Source: Nigrospora sphaerica
Taxonomy: Eukaryota > Ascomycota > Sordariomycetes > Amphisphaeriales > Apiosporaceae
Direction of reading: 5' to 3'
Assembly: GCA_018287875.1 (NCBI GenBank)
Contig: JAGVVL010000005.1
Coordinates: forward strand, 29,584-93,583
Length of the DNA: 64,000 nucleotides
The notes beneath the pieces are model-generated. The model was given only the letters and a program-made list of their open reading frames with translations, searched no databases and was not told the origin of the DNA. Shown here one piece after another: positions 34,805 to 45,322 of the stretch. The position numbers and the translations under genes are program-made. Positions within the stretch are counted from its first letter, which is position 1. Each line of letters opens with the position of its first letter.

Positions 34805-36260
34805 TACGCGTTTCTGGCTGTTTCTGGCAGTGTTTGGCATTCTTAGGACAGCGACGGGTGTGACCTGGGGCAACTTTCTACCTCAACTACTCCCTGCTCC
34901 TGCTTCGTCTGGTTCCTGCCTCGTCCGCTTCCTCCTTCAACTAGTTCCTGCTTCGTACTTCGTCTCGCTCGTCCTGCTTCGTCCACTTCCTGCTTCATCT
35001 TAGTCCTCTTGCCTGTGCTAGCATCAGCTTTCAGGCACTTCGTCCAAAGCGTACCATTCTTCCCTCGACGGGTCTGACACAAGCCCCGACCCGCACCCCA
35101 TATATAGCTCTCCCGGTTGGACCGTGGCCGCTCTTGATCAGATCTATTGTAATGCCTGCTCGTTCACTGTTTCTGGCTGTGCCTGGCTCTCTTAGAACAG
35201 CGCGGTAGATAGGAACTGTGTCAACTTCGGGGTGTGCGTCCTCTCGGATGGACGCGGACCGAATCTGGCGTACTCCACTCTTCTGCTTTGCCTGCTTCTG
35301 CTTCGTCTGCTTCGTCTGCTTCAGCCTCACCTGGTTCCTTCTTCTACTTTTTGCGCGCGTCAGGCTTGCGCCGCGCCGCGTTTGGTTCCGGCTCCCGATT
35401 TGCACCCCAGCACAGCCCTCCCGGTTGGGCTGTGGCCGTTCTGGTTCGGGTCTACTCGGACGCATGCTTATTAACTGTTTTCGGCTGTGTCTGGCACTAC
35501 CAGGGCAGCAGCAGATGCGACCTGGGGCAACTTCCCGCTTCAACTAGCTTCTGCTTCCTGTTTCGATTGATTCCTGCTTTCTATGGTTCCTGCTTTCTAT
35601 GGTTCCTGCTCCATCCATTTCCTGCATTGACTGGTTGCTGCTTCCTTTAGGGTCGTGGCCGTTCCGGATCGAGTCTCTTCTGTCTCGTGTTCTTTGACTC
35701 TCTTTTAGCTGTGGTTGGTGCTCTCAGAACAGTGGCGGATAGAGCCTAGTGCTACTTCTAGCGCGGGTTCGTTTCTTGTGGGGCGCCGACCAGCTCTAGC
35801 GTACTCCACTTTTCCTACTCCGTCCACTTCCCGCTTCCGTATCCTTCGACTGGTTCCTGCTTCGTCTAGTCCTGCTTCGTCTGGTTCTGCTTCGTCTGGT
35901 TCTGCTTCGTCTGGTTCTGCTTCGTCTACGTCCTGCTCACGTGCTGCTTACATATCACTCCACATCGGGCTATTCCTAGCTGTGTTTAGCGCTCGTAGGG
36001 CAGTGCGGCCGATATGATCTTATGTCGCTTCTAGGTGTGCTCCGTTTCTCATGGACGTCGACCAAATCTAGCGTACTCGGCTTTTTCTATCCCGCCCGCT
36101 TCCTCCTTCCCTGCTTCCTGCTTCCGCTGCTCTCTACTTCGTTCACTTCCTGCTCCATCTTATTTCCTTCTACATACGCCAGTATCGGTTTACAGAGACT
36201 TAGCCCAGACCGTAACATCTCTCAACGGGCCAGGAAGGGGCTACGGCGGCTTCTATCCGT
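34805..36260 (+). repeat. Diverged higher-order tandem array with CTTC-rich tracts
   Basis: Five anchors of the type TTCTGGCTGTG...GG(C/T)..CT(T/C)AGAACAG occur at about 34811, 35170, 35477, 35705 and 35972. Each is followed by a conserved block (CGGAT.GA..., then CGTACTCCAC or CAACTT) and a variable tract of imperfect TCCTGCTTCGTCTGGT units. Several units also share CTCCCGGTTGG.C.GTGGCCG. The unit length shrinks from about 360 to 230 bp, mainly through the CTTC tract. Apparent open frames here only translate the repeats. Confidence 0.8.
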
Positions 36261-36554
36261 AGCAGCGCCTCTTAATCGTAGCTTTTGTCCGTCGTAATAG
36301 CAACTTCTTTCAGCCATAGCGTCTCCATGTAGCAGCTCCGTTATCGACTGCTCCTTTCCTGGCTTCGCATATTCTGTTCCTTCTGACTTCCTCCACTGTC
36401 GGTGCTGTGAGAACTTTCAGTCACTCGATCCAAAAGGCTCTTTCGCCCGGCATGCGACGGGCAAGGCCCTGGTGTTGAACCGGCTGGACGCACGTACTCT
36501 CAGTCTGCTCTCGGATTCACATCATGCTTCTTTCTGCGGCTCTCCGTGATTATA

Positions 36555-36634
36555 GCAGCTTCTGTCCGTAACAGTTTCTGTCCGTAGCAGCTTCTGTCCG
36601 TAGCAGCTTCTGTCCGCAGTAGCTTCTTTCCGTG
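36555..36634 (+). repeat. 16-bp minisatellite, five units
   Basis: Units of GCAGCTTCTGTCCGTA with 0-5 changes at 36555, 36571, 36587, 36603 and 36619. Scattered diverged units continue to about 36730. The 63-codon minus-strand frame across it is a repeat artefact. Confidence 0.85.
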
Positions 36635-37079
36635 ACAACATCCACCAGTCGCAGCTTCCGCCTATAGCGGCTTCTGTTCTTCACAGAGTCCTCCAGTAGT
36701 AACTTCTGCCCTCGAAAGCTTCTGTCCGTGGCAACATCCACTCCGCCGTAGCTCTGTCCTGCCGTTCTCAGCTCGCTCTTGCTGTCCTATTGTATCCCAC
36801 CCATCACTCCTGTCGCACCACAGCGGTACTGGCAGGATAGAAACGGACTTCAAGGTTGTTCATTAAAGGAAAAGTAACGCAAGGAAAGATGCCAGACATG
36901 GCAGACTATATACTGAAACTTGCCAGGGCTCCTGTGGAGCTTCTCACGTGACCCCACTAACAGGTTGACGATCTTGGGAATACCCTCACGGCGCGACAAA
37001 AACGTAATGACCCTGTTCAGCGATGGAATCATACATTAAGGATTGGTTTAACGTCTGAAGTATGATTTTCTAGTATGTG

Positions 37080-38550
37080 TATATTATTATTATTTTTGTT
37101 CTTACACCTAGGGACCTTTCTAGGCCATGAGGACCCCCTGCGTATCTGAGCCTAGGAAAACCATTCCGGGCTGACGTCCGGCCGGATGAAAAACCTAGGT
37201 CCCGCTGCGTCGCACCGCTTCTGACTGCTCTCTGACCTGCCATACCGAGATCGGGCTCAGCGTGCCCGCTTCCTAGCTGATGAGTTGATTCGCTAGCTGG
37301 AACATGCCCAGCCTGCCCGAACGGAGTAGCCATCTCGCTATAATCCCTGCTTTCCTTGGGGTGTCGAGCATCTTGTCCGTGTCTATCGGTTCTCCTAGAG
37401 CTTGACGAGATGCTCTCGTCTTTCTCTCTCCCTTGGGCAGAAAACGAGGATATGCCGGACGATCTCCCTGCCTTGACCACAGTTGCACCATGGACTGTCG
37501 AAGCCTGGAACCCTACGCTTAAAGAGGAAGTCTCGCAGCCCTATCTTGCCCGTCCTTGCCTGAACGAGGATCGAGCTCTCGGCCTTGTGGAGCCCCTTAT
37601 GAAGCTTAAGGATACGCTTTTCCGGCGGCTTTTTAGTTGCTGCTGGAGCTTGCGATGTCTGGTTTTGCCATGATGCCTAGCTTTGATGCCATCTCTGAAG
37701 CCAGTCTCTCTCCTCAGCCTTGTGTGCTGAGTCTCCAGCCAGCCATTCGATTAGCCACCTCTTGCGGTCAGGAACGTCGGGGCCTTCTGGTCTGCGCCGG
37801 CGAGTCGGTCTTGTTAGGATCCATCTGGCTGCCTTGTCTCATCTTGCTTGGATAAGTGACGCGATGCGCGGCTGTTGAAGCCTCTCTTCCGATGCCGCCA
37901 CCCTTCTGTTGAGCCACGTGTCTAAGGGGGCACGTGAGCTTCCGTTTCTACTACTGCGGCAGCCGTGGCTTTGAACGCTCCTGTAACTGTGCGGGGGCAC
38001 TCTGTTTGGATGTCGTCCAGCGCCTTGGCTCTGTTTTTCGAGATCTGGCAGTGCCACTCTGAAGCTCCATAGCCTATAGCGGACCGCATGACCGCTATAT
38101 AGACTTGGCGCGCTCGCTGAAGAGACGCGCCCCATGTCGAGCCGGCTATGCGGTCTAAGGCATAGACCTGCGTGGCCATCTTCTTGAAGATCGACTGGAT
38201 ATGGGTGTCCCAGCGTAACCGTCGATCTATCTGGACGCCGAGTACGCGACACGAGTCCTCTGGTTGAATTTCGTGGCTTTCTAGGACGATCCTAGTGTCT
38301 GGGCCCTTTCGCTTTTGGGTGAAGTGGACCAGATGATATTTCTTGACTGCGAAGGTCATGCCGTGGCTGATGGCCCAGTCTTTGCAGACCTTATGGGCGG
38401 CTTCCAGCCGCTCGCAAGTCTGTTCTGAGTCTAGGCCGAAGCCGAGGAGGTTCGTGTCGTCTGCGAAGGCTATGGCAGCTATTCCTGGGACGGCACGGAG
38501 AGCTTTATAGAGGCCAGCTGTATAGAGGCAGAAGAGAATAGGCGACAGGG
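37080..38550 (-). mobile_element. 5'-truncated LINE, second non-LTR family (FADD type)
   Basis: On the minus strand the reverse transcriptase starts abruptly at PLSPILFCLYTAGLYKAL. It continues through the catalytic motif AFADDTNLLGF (about 38490-38460) and the LGVQIDRRLRW segment at about 38240. A C-terminal end with KAGIIARWLLRSGRLGMF (about 37340-37290) is typical of fungal LINE tails. The element ends in an AAT-type tail at about 37083-37095. The frame is broken several times. The 5' end abuts a GT microsatellite and the neighbouring LINE. Confidence 0.75.
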
Positions 38551-38568
38551 GTGTGTGTGTGTGTGTGT
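38551..38568 (+). repeat. GT dinucleotide microsatellite
   Basis: Nine GT repeats exactly at the join between the truncated LINE (left) and the 3' end of the Tad1-like LINE (right). It may be the tail of the latter, since LINEs of this kind often end in simple repeats. Confidence 0.85.
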
Positions 38569-38751
38569 ATTATCGCCATACTGGGACAGTGTCCCGCCTC
38601 CCGAGGGGCATCTGGCGTGCGAGAGTCTATCTACATGAACACGAGATATCTCGCATGTCAAGCCTAATGGCAATCCTTTGGTTAAACCGTCTCCGTTGCT
38701 CCTCCGTGCGAGCTCGTTCCCGGCTCTATCTCCGTCTGAATAGCTGCGACT

Positions 38752-41700
38752 TCACATAGAGTAACTTCTACGGCCTACCGATGTTGGGCATATATCCTCG
38801 TAGTAATTCGTTAGCGTTATAAAGAGCTGGAACCTCTCCGGGTCGTGCATCAGCCGTTGCCAGTATTCCCTTAAGGTTTTCGGTTCGGGGTCGAACTTCG
38901 GCCAACGGGCATGTTGCCTTCTTGTTTTGCGGCAGTAGACTAGATGCTCCGGTGTTCGTGACATTCGGCAGGTGCATCGGTCGTTCTGGGGATGTTGGAA
39001 TTTCTTATGGTACCAGTCGAAGTCCCCGTGTCCTGATCGGAGCGCGAGAAAGTTGTGGAGTGTCCGTCTAGGGAGGTCCAGCTCCTTAGGCACCTTTAGG
39101 GTAGCGTCGGTGAATTCAAGCTCTCGGTAGCGCTTACAGCCTTGGGAGGCCTCCTCCCACCACTTCGTGAATTGTTCTCGTATAATTGTTTTTCGGAGTC
39201 GCTTCACGCCTGCGTACGTAGCTTGGGCTGACCGGCGTGCTGGGAATGCGGCCTCTTCGCTAGCCTGTCGGCCTCTTCGTTCCCTTGAATCCCCTCATGA
39301 CCTGGCACCCATCGAATGCGGACATCTGCTATGGTCGCTAGCTCCTGAAAGGCGAGGAAAACTTCTTGCGAGCTTTTCGGTGCGGTTCCAGTGAGGCCTT
39401 GGATAATCGAGGTGTTGTCTAGGCAAACGTGGATTGTCGCGCCTGGGGTGGTCCGGTGGGCTTGGCGTAGACCTTGCCACGCTCCTACGGCATCTCCGTC
39501 GAAGACTTCCGCTAGGCCTAGTCGGCCTTTTCCTTGTCTTATTTTCCGACCGTTTTTGTAGATCACGAAACCCCAGCCGACTGCCTCGTCCGGTCCTTTC
39601 GACCCGTCCGAGAAGACGACGAGGTGGGTGTCGGGAAGTTTTGATTGCCACGCTATGAACTCCTTCGCCGCTGTTTTCTTGTCCTTCTGCGGGTCCGGTT
39701 TAAACGTGTAAAGTTTTAGGAGGTACTGTGGCCTCGGGATGGTAGGTAGGAGTCTGGCCGCTCTCTGAAGCCTGGTTCGCGTGGGCTGGAAAGAGCCGTA
39801 GCCGCGGCCTGATAGATAGGGCCGCAGCGCCGTCCGCGCTGTTAGCATATGGCTGTTGTCCATTGACTGGAGCCGTTGTCCGAAGCGATAGAACGCCGAT
39901 TCCAGTGCGATTCGCGCCGTTGGGACACCTGCGTCCCTGTATAGCGTGGCTATCGGTGTTGTCTTCCATACTGGCAGAACAGCCCGTATGGCCTCCCTTA
40001 GGACCCTGTCTATTTCGTCTATGTGTGCCTCTTGTCGGGTCGGTACCTCCGTATTGTGTTGTCGGCTAGCAAACTTTCGTGTCTTCGTGCGTCCCTCGTA
40101 CCATGCCTCGGCCCCGTATGTGAGGATAGGGAGAACGCAGGTAAAGATAGCCTTCCGGAGGGCTCTTGGCGGAGGGCCTTGCTGGGTGTTGGCTAGGCTC
40201 CGAAGGTGTCGTACGACGTTTCGCGCTTGTCCGCTTTCCTCTTCACGTGCTCCGTGAACCGTAGCTTCGAGTCGAACCAGACGCCGAGCCATCGTATAGG
40301 CTGGGCCGAGGCGTGTATGGTCAGCCCGTGGTCCCGTGCCGTTACGCTAGGGAGTTCCCCTGGGTTCTTTATGCACGTGAAATGGAGCAGCTCGCTTTTG
40401 TCCGGGTCGATAGTGACTTTGTTTCCCTTGCCCCAGTTGAGGACATCGTTCAAGTCCTTCGCTAGCTGTCGTGCGTTGTCGTGTAGGGACTTGCTAGCTC
40501 GGTAAAAGCATATATCGTCCGCATACCCAAAACGGTGTCTTGTGTCCTCGAGTAGGATATCTGCAATGTACAGAAGGAAGAGGACGGGGAGGCGGGGACC
40601 CCTGTGGTAGGCCGCATTGGATTGCCTGTGGCTTTGTTGTGACGTCGTCGAGTCGGATCCGTGCTTGTCTCTCTTCCATGAAGGAGCCGACAAACTTAAT
40701 AAGCTGGGTTGCCCAACCCTGTTGCCTTATACGAAGCATGAGCCGCCTCTTAAGGGTAGCGTCGAATGCGCCCTTCACGTCCACGGTGAGAATCGAGGCT
40801 GTGCCTTTGTTCTCCAGGGAATGCTCGATCTCGTGTGTTAGGTAGGCGAGGAGGTCTGAGGCTGCCCGTGTCGGCAAGGCGCCGGCCTGTTGTGGGCTGA
40901 TCACCTTATATAAGAGCGTGGGGTTCGCTATTCGTCTAGCTACGAGTCTCTCGAGGCCTTTCCCAAGGCAGGAGAGAAGCGCGATCGGTCGCCAGGAGCG
41001 GGGGTTCGAGAGGTCTTTCTTGTTCGGCTTCCGAAGCATCACGACCTCGGCTGTGCGGAACGGACGTGGGTGGTGACCGATCTGTAGGCAGGCTTGGAAG
41101 AGGGACCGTACGGGTTCTTGGATGGCCTCCCAGCACGCTTTCAGCAGCCGTACTGAGATTCCATCGGTCCCGGGCGAAGTGCTCTTCACCGCGATTGTGG
41201 CGGCTGTCAGCTCCTCTCTAGATATGTGGGTGCTCCAGGGCAGGATGCGCCGTGGTACCGTCGGGATCTTGAGAGGGTCGTCCTCGAGGTCTTCGGCGTC
41301 CGTGAATCGCTCTAGAAGGGCCTTACGTAGGGCGTGTGCCTTCTCTTCCGTGTCTTCGATCGTCTTGTCCCCGATAACTAGAGGAGGTGCCTGTAAGGTG
41401 GGCTGTAGTTTATGCCATTGGACGACCTTGTATAGGTCTTGATCGGACTGGACAGAGTCGATTTGCCGTCGCCAATATTCCCGCTTTTCTTTCGGTATAA
41501 CCGCGAGGAAGTGTCTTCGTTCTTCTGGGTGCCTCCAGTCTCCTTGGTGGTGTCGTCTTGCTCGTCGGAACGCGTCCCGGGCTTCCCGGCAGGCGTCGGT
41601 CCACCATGGCGCATTGTGACCGTTCCTAATTGGCTGCTTCCCGATTGTTTCTAGCGCTCTGCGTAAGAGGGCTAGGATCTCCGTTGCCCGTTGGTCCAGT

Positions 41701-42530
41701 TGATCCGCCGTCGGTATTAGGAGAAGTGGCGTGAGGCTTTGTGCGCCGAGCACGACTAGGCCGGCAAAAGCTTCGAGTTTATTATCTGGTATCGAGTACC
41801 GGAACTGTGTCCCTAGTGTCTGGTCGCTTCGGGGAATTAAGATTCGGATTGTTTCGTGGTCTGCTCCTGTCCGAAGCCTTGGGTCCACCTCCGCTGCCGC
41901 AAAAGGAATGTTAGAGAAGGCTAAGTCGATGGTTCGTCCCGCTGCGTGTGTTGGGGTCCCTATCTCGCCAATGTAGCTGAGCCCGTTAGCGATGGCCCAG
42001 TCGTGGACCTCAATCCCCCCGTTCCGAGTTTGGGGCACGTCTGGGTCCCAAGCGCTGTACCATGCGTTGAAGTCCCCTGCGACCGTGCATTGGGTCGGTG
42101 GTCGCAGGCTTAAGAGGAGTCTTGTCGCCTGACTTAGCGGTTCTTGTGGGGGTCTGTAAATATTAATCAAGGTGAAGTGGTCGATCTCCAGCCATAGGAG
42201 GTCTCTAGACTTCCATGGCCGCTTTTGCCTCGTCTTCAGCCTGCTATCTTTCCGGACATAGGTCATGACCCGGGGCTGAGTAGCGATGCTGTCCCAGCTA
42301 TCAACCGGAACGTAAGCACTGTAGCCTGGGTGCGAGTTAAATCTGTTCCTGCCGTCGTTTATGACGGATGGCTCCTGCATAAGGATCACGTCTATGTGAT
42401 CCTCCCAGCATTGCTGTAGTAAGGCCGTGTGTGCCGGCGGTGATTTGCCTACGTTGGCCTGCGCTACCTGTAGGACTTGTCGCCCTAGTCTAGTGCGTGT
42501 CGAGTGTGTTCGATCGCTTTCCCTATTCAT
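38752..42530 (-). pseudogene. LINE ORF2: endonuclease, reverse transcriptase, RNase H (three frame changes)
   Basis: An N-terminal exonuclease-endonuclease-phosphatase fold nicks target DNA (motifs MQEPS, AGDFNAWYSAWDP, GADHETI). The reverse transcriptase has SPGTDGIS, RPIALLSCLGKGLERL, VDVKGAFDA, CGLPQGSP and GYADDICFY. RNase H has VVFSDGSK, CLDNTSIIQG and WVPGHEGIQGNEEAD. A C-terminal RCTCRMSRTPEHLVYC knuckle ends near 38752. The frame changes near 40577 (after GLPQGSP), 40225 (after KRKADK) and 39268 (after RLAK). The last two are resolved by adding one G, the first by a 1-2 nt insertion. The protein would be about 1250 residues, normal for Tad1 ORF2. Confidence 0.85.
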
Positions 42531-42677
42531 GGTAGTTGATACGTGGGATGTTCCGTTGGCTGCGCTTCGTCTTGTTCTCTTGGGAGGGCCGAGGTTGTCT
42601 TCTTAGGGCTTCTATGGGCATATGAGTTGGGTCCTCCATGACCGCATCGACGGTGCTCCTGTCGACATTAAGCGTGT

Positions 42678-43997
42678 CTAATCCCGGACTGGCTTCCTCC
42701 AGTGTGTTGCCTCCTGGCTTGTTCCTTGCGGTTGGGCTGCCTTATAGAGCAAGCTACCCGTCTGGCGGATCTTCGCGAGCTCGCTTCGCGTTGGGCGTAC
42801 TAGCTTTCCGTGTTTCACCACTGGCTTCGCCGGGCAGTTCTCGTGGCTCGCTGGAGCTGGCCCGTAGCAGTTCGCACATCGTGGGCGTTCCTGGCACGGC
42901 TGCGGGTGTTCATGTCCTGTCGGGAGCCGGGCGCTACAGTTCTCACACCTTTCGGTTCTTGTACACACCCGGCTCGGGTGGTATCCTTGGCATCCTGGGT
43001 TGTGGCGGCTGGGAGGCGTCCGTTTCTCAATCAGCCGGGCGGGCCCACTCGCCCCGAAGAGCCGGAACGGACGAACTTTCTGTAAGAACGAGACGATGCA
43101 TGATCTCTTATTCGTCCCCGGAATCGGTTTCTGTCGCGACCAGCGTACGCTTACTGGCTCGATGCCTGTTTGGGCAAGAACTTCATCTCGCAAGAGTGTG
43201 TCGGTCTCGAATGTCTCGCCAAAGATGTTGGAGAGTTGTGTCGGGCAGCCGGGAATTACGTAGTTCACCCACGTGACCGGGACCTCGACTGTGCTAGCTC
43301 GGAGGCTTCGTGCTAGTTCTTCTTTCTTTCGTAGGAGAACCTCCCTCGTTTCTTTATTTCTCGGACGGACAGAAACGCCCGTAGCCGTATGGTGGACATC
43401 GGGAACGTCCACTAGAGATAGGTCGAGGGTGTTACATACGGCTTGTCGCAGGGCGAAGTTGTATTGAGCATGTGCCCAACTTCGGTGTTCCTCTAGGATC
43501 CTCACAAGAACTCGGAGGTCCTCTCGTTGATTCGTTTCCTTAGTTCGCTTGTCTGAACCGTCCTGGGGTGTTGGCTTCTGTCCAGCTCGGGCGACGTCAG
43601 CCCAGCTGCGTGTGGGGGTCCTAAGGGGCTCCGCTCGGGTCGGGCCGTTCGCCTGTAGGAGGTGTTCGTTTGGGTGGGGGCCAATCGTTTCCCCAGTCTT
43701 AGCCAGTAGGAACGCCGTGAAACCTTTCGTAATCTCCGCGGCTATTTCCTTGTCTTCGTCGTGGTATTCTTCGATGATGTTGTCTAGAGCGCGGGCGATC
43801 TTCGTGAGTACCGATCGTCGGGTATTGTGTCGCTTGTCCATATCGCCCAGGATCGGGGCCAGTGCGTCCGTGGCCAATTGGTGTCCTTCCTTTGCAGTCT
43901 GCAGCGCGGCTTCTTCCGTCGTCGAAGCTTCTCGAGTGTCGTCGACCTTCCTTCGGTTTCGCAGTGGACCGTTCGCAGGGGCCTCATTCTGCCCCAT
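42678..43997 (-). CDS. LINE ORF1, gag-like nucleic-acid-binding protein
   Basis: 439 codons. The N-terminal part is helical and charged. The C-terminal third has Cys/His clusters of zinc-knuckle type (RCENCSARLPTGHEHPQPC and RCANCYGPAPASHENC). Such proteins coat the element RNA during retrotransposition. The frame is uninterrupted, unlike ORF2. It is followed 148 bp later by ORF2. Confidence 0.85.
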   Translation of the reverse strand: MGQNEAPANGPLRNRRKVDDTREASTTEEAALQTAKEGHQLATDALAPILGDMDKRHNTRRSVLTKIARALDNIIEEYHDEDKEIAAEITKGFTAFLLAKTGETIGPHPNEHLLQANGPTRAEPLRTPTRSWADVARAGQKPTPQDGSDKRTKETNQREDLRVLVRILEEHRSWAHAQYNFALRQAVCNTLDLSLVDVPDVHHTATGVSVRPRNKETREVLLRKKEELARSLRASTVEVPVTWVNYVIPGCPTQLSNIFGETFETDTLLRDEVLAQTGIEPVSVRWSRQKPIPGTNKRSCIVSFLQKVRPFRLFGASGPARLIEKRTPPSRHNPGCQGYHPSRVCTRTERCENCSARLPTGHEHPQPCQERPRCANCYGPAPASHENCPAKPVVKHGKLVRPTRSELAKIRQTGSLLYKAAQPQGTSQEATHWRKPVRD

Positions 43998-44269
43998 TCG
44001 CTTCCTCTTGTGAGTATAAGTGGGGAAGCTTCTTCAAGGTGGTCGGGAGGATCGTTTCCCGTCATCACCTCATCGGTGGTGTCCTCACGAGGAGGTGAAG
44101 CCATCACGATGATGGTCCCAGAGTCCATCTGGCCTCTGGGTTGGCGTTGAGGCGCCGTTGGAGGATTTTTAAGGATTTGGCAGTAAATAGCAGGCTGGCA
44201 CTAACAGTGGGTGTCAGAAAAGAATAAATAGGAAGGAAGGTTGTCTCTGGTCTCTGGCCAGTGAGTATG

Positions 44270-44700
44270 GCGAAACCCCTTCTAAGCCGGAATTTGGTTC
44301 AAAACACACACTAAACAACACCCGATACGATACAATCGAAGTAATCCTACTCGAATAAGGTTTTCTCGACACCTCTAAAGAGATCCCATACTTCTAAAGT
44401 GGTTTGGTCTACTCTAAAGAAGACGTCGGACTTCAAGGACCAAGTACAGCTTTCGAACTAGCTAGCGGAACACTCAACCACACAACGGCTACTTTTCCGG
44501 AAGATTCAAAAAGCCTTTGATGAGAAGAACTTCCAATTAGCTACTTCTCAAAGGCAAATCCAGGCTCTCGAAGCTAGGATTGACACTATTAGACCAAGGA
44601 AGAGGAAGAAGGTGGATTTAAGCCCTAATTCGAAGTTCGCGAACATCGAAGACATCCACCGGGCTCAAATGGCGGTCGGAGAAGCTTAAAGTGGTCTAGA
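44270..44700 (+). pseudogene. C-terminal remnant of a Fot1-type transposase (different family)
   Basis: The plus strand reads STLKKTSDFKDQV, a stop, then LLFRKIQKAFDEKNFQLA, IQALEARIDTIRPRKRKKVD and LSPNSKFANIEDIHRAQ. This is the helical tail that follows the DDE_1 domain in many fungal pogo/Fot1 transposases. The catalytic core is missing and stop codons interrupt it. It differs from the tail of the 1.85 kb pogo copies, so it is another family. It lies immediately upstream of the LINE 5' end. Confidence 0.65.
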
Positions 44701-45320
44701 TGAAGAGAGCGGTAGCGAAAGCCTAAGTGAGGCTGGTTCTTGTATTAGAGTTGTCATTAATTAAGGCTCTATCTGAAGTTCTATTGATAGAGCTGGTTTT
44801 CAGTGGCTGGTTTTTGGGGGCTCGAAAGTGGGGGGGGTCCAAATGGGGGTCCTCGAACTTATATACCAACGCGACGATGTCAAGCACTACGCAGGCCAAG
44901 TCTACGACGAAGCTCAGTCGTATAATTTAAAATAGCAGCATGTGCGAAGTTGAACACGACTCATAGCTTTGTAGTGAGGAGTGCATGTTGTGAGGTTTGA
45001 TCCATTATATTGAGCCTTTTGAGATCGTGTAATGTATTGGGGTCCCTCTTAGCCCCTCCTTCTAGTAAAAGCTGCTGTGGCGGAAAGGACGACCTTTGTA
45101 GACTAGGTCGCTTCAAATGATAACAATTTGCCTGCCTGCAACCTCCAAAGTCCGTGGTGATATATCTACGTACAGTGAATGAACGATGGGTCGTGTCGTA
45201 GTCGTGAGGTAGTCGTGAGAACCAAGCCGCATCGGCGCTCACGATGGTCTATGTGCCGTCCACGTCGACTGTCGCAGGCACGGACTATGGACATGCCTGT
45301 CGAGTCGTGGAGCACCGTGG
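44700..45320. other. Intergenic, no gene seen
   Basis: AT-richer sequence between the transposase remnant and the 3' end of the desaturase gene, containing a G run at about 44831. The 3' untranslated region of the desaturase should lie here. Confidence 0.5.
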
Positions 45321-45322
45321 AG

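Larger units (their letters stand above)
38569..44150 (-). mobile_element. Near full-length Tad1-like LINE retrotransposon
   Basis: It contains a gag-like ORF1 and an ORF2 with endonuclease, reverse transcriptase, RNase H and a C-terminal knuckle, in the order typical of the fungal Tad1 clade. The 3' end carries the hairpin-forming CCCCTCGGGAGG at about 38600 and GGGACACTGTCCC just downstream, then a CA/GT tract. I could not find a target duplication. The 5' end near 44150 is an estimate. Confidence 0.85.

Noticed and set aside
34888..36180. Ser/Phe/Leu-rich open frames as secreted repeat proteins
   Set aside because: They are translations of the CTTC-rich array; frames change between units and no signal peptide plus start is conserved.
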